NCBI GenBank assembly: GCA_030830245.1
Contig: JAURNJ010000072.1
Span: forward strand, 1 to 7,715
Reading direction: 5' to 3'
Source: Novosphingobium sp.
GTDB lineage: Bacteria > Pseudomonadota > Alphaproteobacteria > Sphingomonadales > Sphingomonadaceae
Length of the DNA stretch: 7,715 nucleotides
Under the pieces are notes generated by a model. It was not told the origin of the DNA. It saw nothing but the letters and a program-made list of their open reading frames with translations, and searched no databases. This document shows positions 5,551 to 7,715 of this stretch, piece after piece; positions within the stretch are counted from its first letter, which is position 1, and every line of letters begins with the position of its first letter. The position numbers were made by a program, and so were the translations under genes.

Positions 5551-6153
5551 TCAGAAGCTCCAGCGCGCTGGTGCCCTGAATTCCTCCAGCACCGGAATGC
5601 CGATATCGGCGACTGACATCAGGGCAATTTCGCCATTGATCCTAGTGCCAACCGCGAGCCGGGTGACGCCCCTTTCGAGCAGGCCGGTCACCAGACGTCC
5701 CCCGTCCTCCAGCAAGGAGGTAAAAGATCGCGGCATCTCCTCAACGGCGCCATCGACCACCACCAGCGAATAGGTGCCCTTGCCGCGCTTGTCCTTCGCC
5801 TTTTCGGGGGACAATGCATCGAGCGATCCGACCAGTGGACGAAGCAGGGCGGCCAGATATCCGTCGGCATCACCCACCAGCAGCGCCTTGTCGGTGGCTG
5901 TGGGCCGAGCTTCGGCGAGCATGCGGCCATGAACCAGCGGCGAGGCAAGCTGGCGGCCGTCGGCCAGTGGAATAGCTCGGTCGATGTAGGCGGCATCGCG
6001 CATGGCGGGAGGAACGAATTGTTCGCGTGCCACGCTGGCCATGGCGGCGAGAACCCAGGGCTCGTTGACGCCGCTGGTGCGCAGCTGGCTGTCGATCATG
6101 GCGCGGCGGGCAGCAGCGTGGGTGCTGGCGCTGCTCTCCTGTGTGGTCGTCAT
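5551..6153 (-). CDS. Degenerate protein-L-isoaspartate O-methyltransferase-like protein
   Basis: Clearly PCMT-related: RRAMIDSQLRTSGVNEPWVLAAMASVAREQFVPPAMRDAAYIDRAIPLADGR matches the N-terminal half of alphaproteobacterial PCMTs that sit next to tolC. Key parts are altered. The SAM-binding motif, usually a glycine triad like GxGxGY, is LLVGDADGY at about residues 91-99 (counted from the ATG). The TISQP segment that normally holds the isoaspartate is LASPL (69-73). The stretch between the second strand (SLDALSPE) and VVVDGAVEEMP is very short, with a lysine-rich turn (KAKDKRGKG). The protein has 200 residues against about 210-220 in active enzymes. It may therefore be a non-catalytic or altered methyltransferase; annotation pipelines would simply call it PCMT. 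Possible starts are TTG 6162, GTG 6156 and ATG 6153. AGGGA (6169-6165) best fits the GTG by spacing, but I list the ATG. It heads the pcm-tolC-popZ group. Confidence 0.85.
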   Translation of the reverse strand: MTTTQESSASTHAAARRAMIDSQLRTSGVNEPWVLAAMASVAREQFVPPAMRDAAYIDRAIPLADGRQLASPLVHGRMLAEARPTATDKALLVGDADGYLAALLRPLVGSLDALSPEKAKDKRGKGTYSLVVVDGAVEEMPRSFTSLLEDGGRLVTGLLERGVTRLAVGTRINGEIALMSVADIGIPVLEEFRAPARWSF

Positions 6154-6215
6154 CACTCGCAAAATCCCTCATGTCCCCTGCGCGCAACGGTTCGCGCACG
6201 GTCCGTTCGCCGCGC

Positions 6216-6244
6216 CTTCTAAGCTAAGCAAGCATCGTCGCCAA
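6216..6244 (-). promoter_or_regulatory. Candidate promoter of the pcm-tolC-popZ group
   Basis: On the minus strand TTGGCG (6244-6239) and TAGAAG (6221-6216) are 17 nt apart, each with only partial match to sigma-70 consensus. The predicted start near 6209 leaves a leader of about 55 nt. It is back to back with the fumarase promoter candidate, the two -35 hexamers being 5 bp apart. Support is weak. Confidence 0.2.
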
Positions 6245-6250
6245 GCGCTT
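6243..6250. promoter_or_regulatory. Palindrome AAGCGCTT between two divergent promoter candidates
   Basis: AAGCGCTT is a perfect 8-bp palindrome. It overlaps the last two bases of the leftward -35 candidate and the first base of the rightward one, so a protein bound here could control both directions. An 8-bp palindrome is short enough to arise by chance. Confidence 0.2.
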
Positions 6251-6278
6251 TGACGGCGGCGGGGGCGCGCACTATTGC
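6250..6278 (+). promoter_or_regulatory. Candidate sigma-70 promoter of the fumarase gene
   Basis: TTGACG (6250-6255) matches the -35 consensus at 5 of 6 positions. TATTGC (6273-6278) lies exactly 17 nt downstream and is a moderate -10. The predicted start is the A at 6285, giving a 28-nt leader that carries the ribosome site. This is the best promoter match in the window. Confidence 0.45.
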
Positions 6279-6299
6279 GGCGGTATTTCCCGTCCATTC

Positions 6300-6305
6300 A
6301 AGGAG
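6300..6305 (+). promoter_or_regulatory. Strong ribosome binding site of the fumarase gene
   Basis: AAGGAG lies 7 nt before the ATG at 6313. It is the strongest Shine-Dalgarno in the window and decides the start in favour of 6313 over the in-frame ATG at 6322. Confidence 0.8.
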
Positions 6306-6312
6306 CATCGGC

Positions 6313-7715
6313 ATGGCCGACATGGTGACAATTCGCGAACAGGACCTGATCGATTCGGTGGCCGATGCCCTGCAATTCATCAGCTACTACCACCCGATGG
6401 ATTATATCCGCGCCCTGGGCGAAGCCTATGAGGCCGAACAGGGCCCGGCGGCGAAGGACGCGATCGCGCAAATCCTGACCAACAGCCGCATGTGCGCCGA
6501 GGGTCATCGCCCGATCTGCCAGGACACCGGCATCGTCAACGTATTCGTCAAATGGGGACAGGAATGCCGCCTTGAATCGCCCCTCTCGCTTCAGGAGGTG
6601 GTCGATGAAGGTGTGCGCCGGGCTTACAACAATCCGGAAAACAAGCTGCGCGCCTCGATCCTGACCGATCCCGCCTTCACCCGCCGCAACACGAAGGACA
6701 ATACGCCGTGTGTGCTCTCGGTCGATATGGTGCCAGGTCGCACGGTGTCGATCGATGTCGCCGCGAAGGGCGGTGGCTCGGAAAACAAGTCCAAGTTCAA
6801 GATGATGAACCCGAGCGACAATATCGTCGAATGGGTGCTTGAAATGCTGCCGCAGATGGGCGCGGGCTGGTGCCCGCCTGGAATGCTCGGCATCGGCATC
6901 GGCGGCACGGCGGAACATTGCGTGAAGCTCGCCAAGGAAAGCCTGATGGACCCGATCGACATGGGCCATTTGAAGGCGCGAGGGCCGCAAAACGATATCG
7001 AGGCGCTGCGCATCGAGATCTTCGACAAGGTCAATGCCCTGGGCATCGGTGCGCAAGGCCTGGGCGGGCTTTCGACCATCCTTGACGTCAAGATCAAGGA
7101 CTGGCCTTGTCACGCTGCCGGCAAGCCTGTCGCCATGATCCCCAATTGCGCGGCGACCCGCCATGCCCATTTCACGCTCGATGGATCGGGGCCGAGCTAT
7201 CTCGAAACCCCGAAGCTCGACGAGTGGCCCAAAGTCGAATGGCAGCCCGATGTCATGGCGAAGCGAGTCAATCTCGATACTTTGACGGCGGAGGAGGTCC
7301 GCTCGTGGCGTCAGGGCGACCGGTTGCTGCTCAATGGCCGGATGCTGACCGGGCGCGACGCGGCGCACAAGCGCATCCAGAACATGCTTGCAAAGGGAGA
7401 GGAGCTGCCCGTCGATTTCCGGGGCAGGGCTATCTACTACGTCGGTCCAGTCGATCCGGTCGTCGGTGAGGTCGTCGGCCCGGCAGGTCCGACCACCGCG
7501 ACGCGCATGGACAAGTTCACCAAGATGATGTGCGAACTTGGCCTGCTGGTGATGATCGGCAAGGCCGAGCGCGGTCAGGGCGCGACCGAAGTGATCGCGG
7601 CGAGCAAGACCGCCTACCTCATGGCCGTGGGCGGCGCTGCCTATCTCGTCAGCCGGGCCATCCGCGAAGCCAAGGTGGTGGGCTTCGAGGATCTAGGCAT
7701 GGAAGCGATCTACGA
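6313..7715 (+). CDS. Class I (4Fe-4S) fumarate hydratase, cut at the window edge
   Basis: TCA-cycle enzyme converting fumarate and malate, of the oxygen-sensitive iron-sulfur class I type (FumA/FumB-like), not the class II FumC type. 467 complete codons are present with no stop, so the gene is incomplete on the right; bacterial members have about 500-550 residues, leaving perhaps 40 or more missing. The alpha part spans about 10-290 and the beta part about 335 to the end. The three cluster cysteines are visible: Cys69 in RPICQDTG, Cys187 in AGWCPPG and Cys279 in IPNCAATRHAHF; their spacing (118 and 92) is close to that of E. coli FumA. KGGGSENKSKFKMM (152-165) and VGPAGPTTATRMDKF (388-402) are also signatures, the latter with the Thr/Arg that line the active site in class I enzymes. 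Both domains lie on one chain. ErpA and cellular Fe-S assembly would be needed to mature it. Confidence 0.95.
   Translation, partial: MADMVTIREQDLIDSVADALQFISYYHPMDYIRALGEAYEAEQGPAAKDAIAQILTNSRMCAEGHRPICQDTGIVNVFVKWGQECRLESPLSLQEVVDEGVRRAYNNPENKLRASILTDPAFTRRNTKDNTPCVLSVDMVPGRTVSIDVAAKGGGSENKSKFKMMNPSDNIVEWVLEMLPQMGAGWCPPGMLGIGIGGTAEHCVKLAKESLMDPIDMGHLKARGPQNDIEALRIEIFDKVNALGIGAQGLGGLSTILDVKIKDWPCHAAGKPVAMIPNCAATRHAHFTLDGSGPSYLETPKLDEWPKVEWQPDVMAKRVNLDTLTAEEVRSWRQGDRLLLNGRMLTGRDAAHKRIQNMLAKGEELPVDFRGRAIYYVGPVDPVVGEVVGPAGPTTATRMDKFTKMMCELGLLVMIGKAERGQGATEVIAASKTAYLMAVGGAAYLVSRAIREAKVVGFEDLGMEAIY

Noticed and set aside
6298..7368. Long 356-codon open frame on the minus strand
   Set aside because: It lies wholly opposite the fumarase gene, whose protein shows all class I motifs; the antisense product is Arg/His/Asp-rich with no recognisable domain, as expected from GC-rich antisense shadows.
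1..7715. Defence system, mobile element, CRISPR array or biosynthetic cluster
   Set aside because: All genes fit housekeeping families, composition looks uniform, and no transposase, integrase, terminal repeats or repeat-spacer pattern was seen.

Overview
This is GC-rich chromosomal DNA (roughly 60-65% G+C by eye), coding on nearly every stretch. It most likely comes from an alphaproteobacterium of the order Sphingomonadales. The grounds are a PopZ/DUF2497 polar organiser directly downstream of a PCMT-like gene and a tolC, an ErpA-type Fe-S carrier next to an exonuclease III gene, and frequent non-ATG starts with 4-nt stop/start overlaps. Genus cannot be fixed from the sequence alone. No tRNA, rRNA, insertion sequence, CRISPR array, phage or plasmid feature was seen.

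Layout, left to right: (1) a secreted SleB-type cell wall hydrolase on the plus strand (66-689). (2) A leftward group read from high to low coordinates: a two-CBS-domain protein, erpA (Fe-S cluster carrier) and xth (exonuclease III). xth starts on a TTG that overlaps the erpA stop. (3) A small two-helix membrane protein on the plus strand (2485-2784), diverging from the CBS gene across a short region that holds a perfect 7-bp inverted repeat. (4) A second leftward series: a degenerate PCMT-like protein, a TolC-type outer membrane channel, popZ, a hot-dog acyl-CoA thioesterase and a thioredoxin-fold [2Fe-2S] ferredoxin. pcm-tolC-popZ is tightly packed. A hairpin separates popZ from the thioesterase, whose stop overlaps the ferredoxin start. 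(5) On the plus strand, a class I (4Fe-4S) fumarate hydratase that runs off the right edge with 467 codons present.

The functions are housekeeping: peptidoglycan turnover, base excision repair, Fe-S assembly, export, polar organisation and the TCA cycle. ErpA and PopZ link to other genes in general terms (ErpA could serve the [2Fe-2S] and 4Fe-4S proteins here), but that is inference. I found no undescribed multi-gene system. The points worth a second look are the methyltransferase-like protein that seems to have lost its SAM-binding glycines plus a core segment, a terminator-like hairpin buried in the ferredoxin coding sequence, a probable leaderless erpA transcript, and several regulatory inverted repeats. 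The largest intergenic gaps (about 159 bp between pcm and the fumarase gene, 110 bp between the hydrolase and xth, 102 bp between the CBS and membrane-protein genes) are described below; none exceeds 300 bp.
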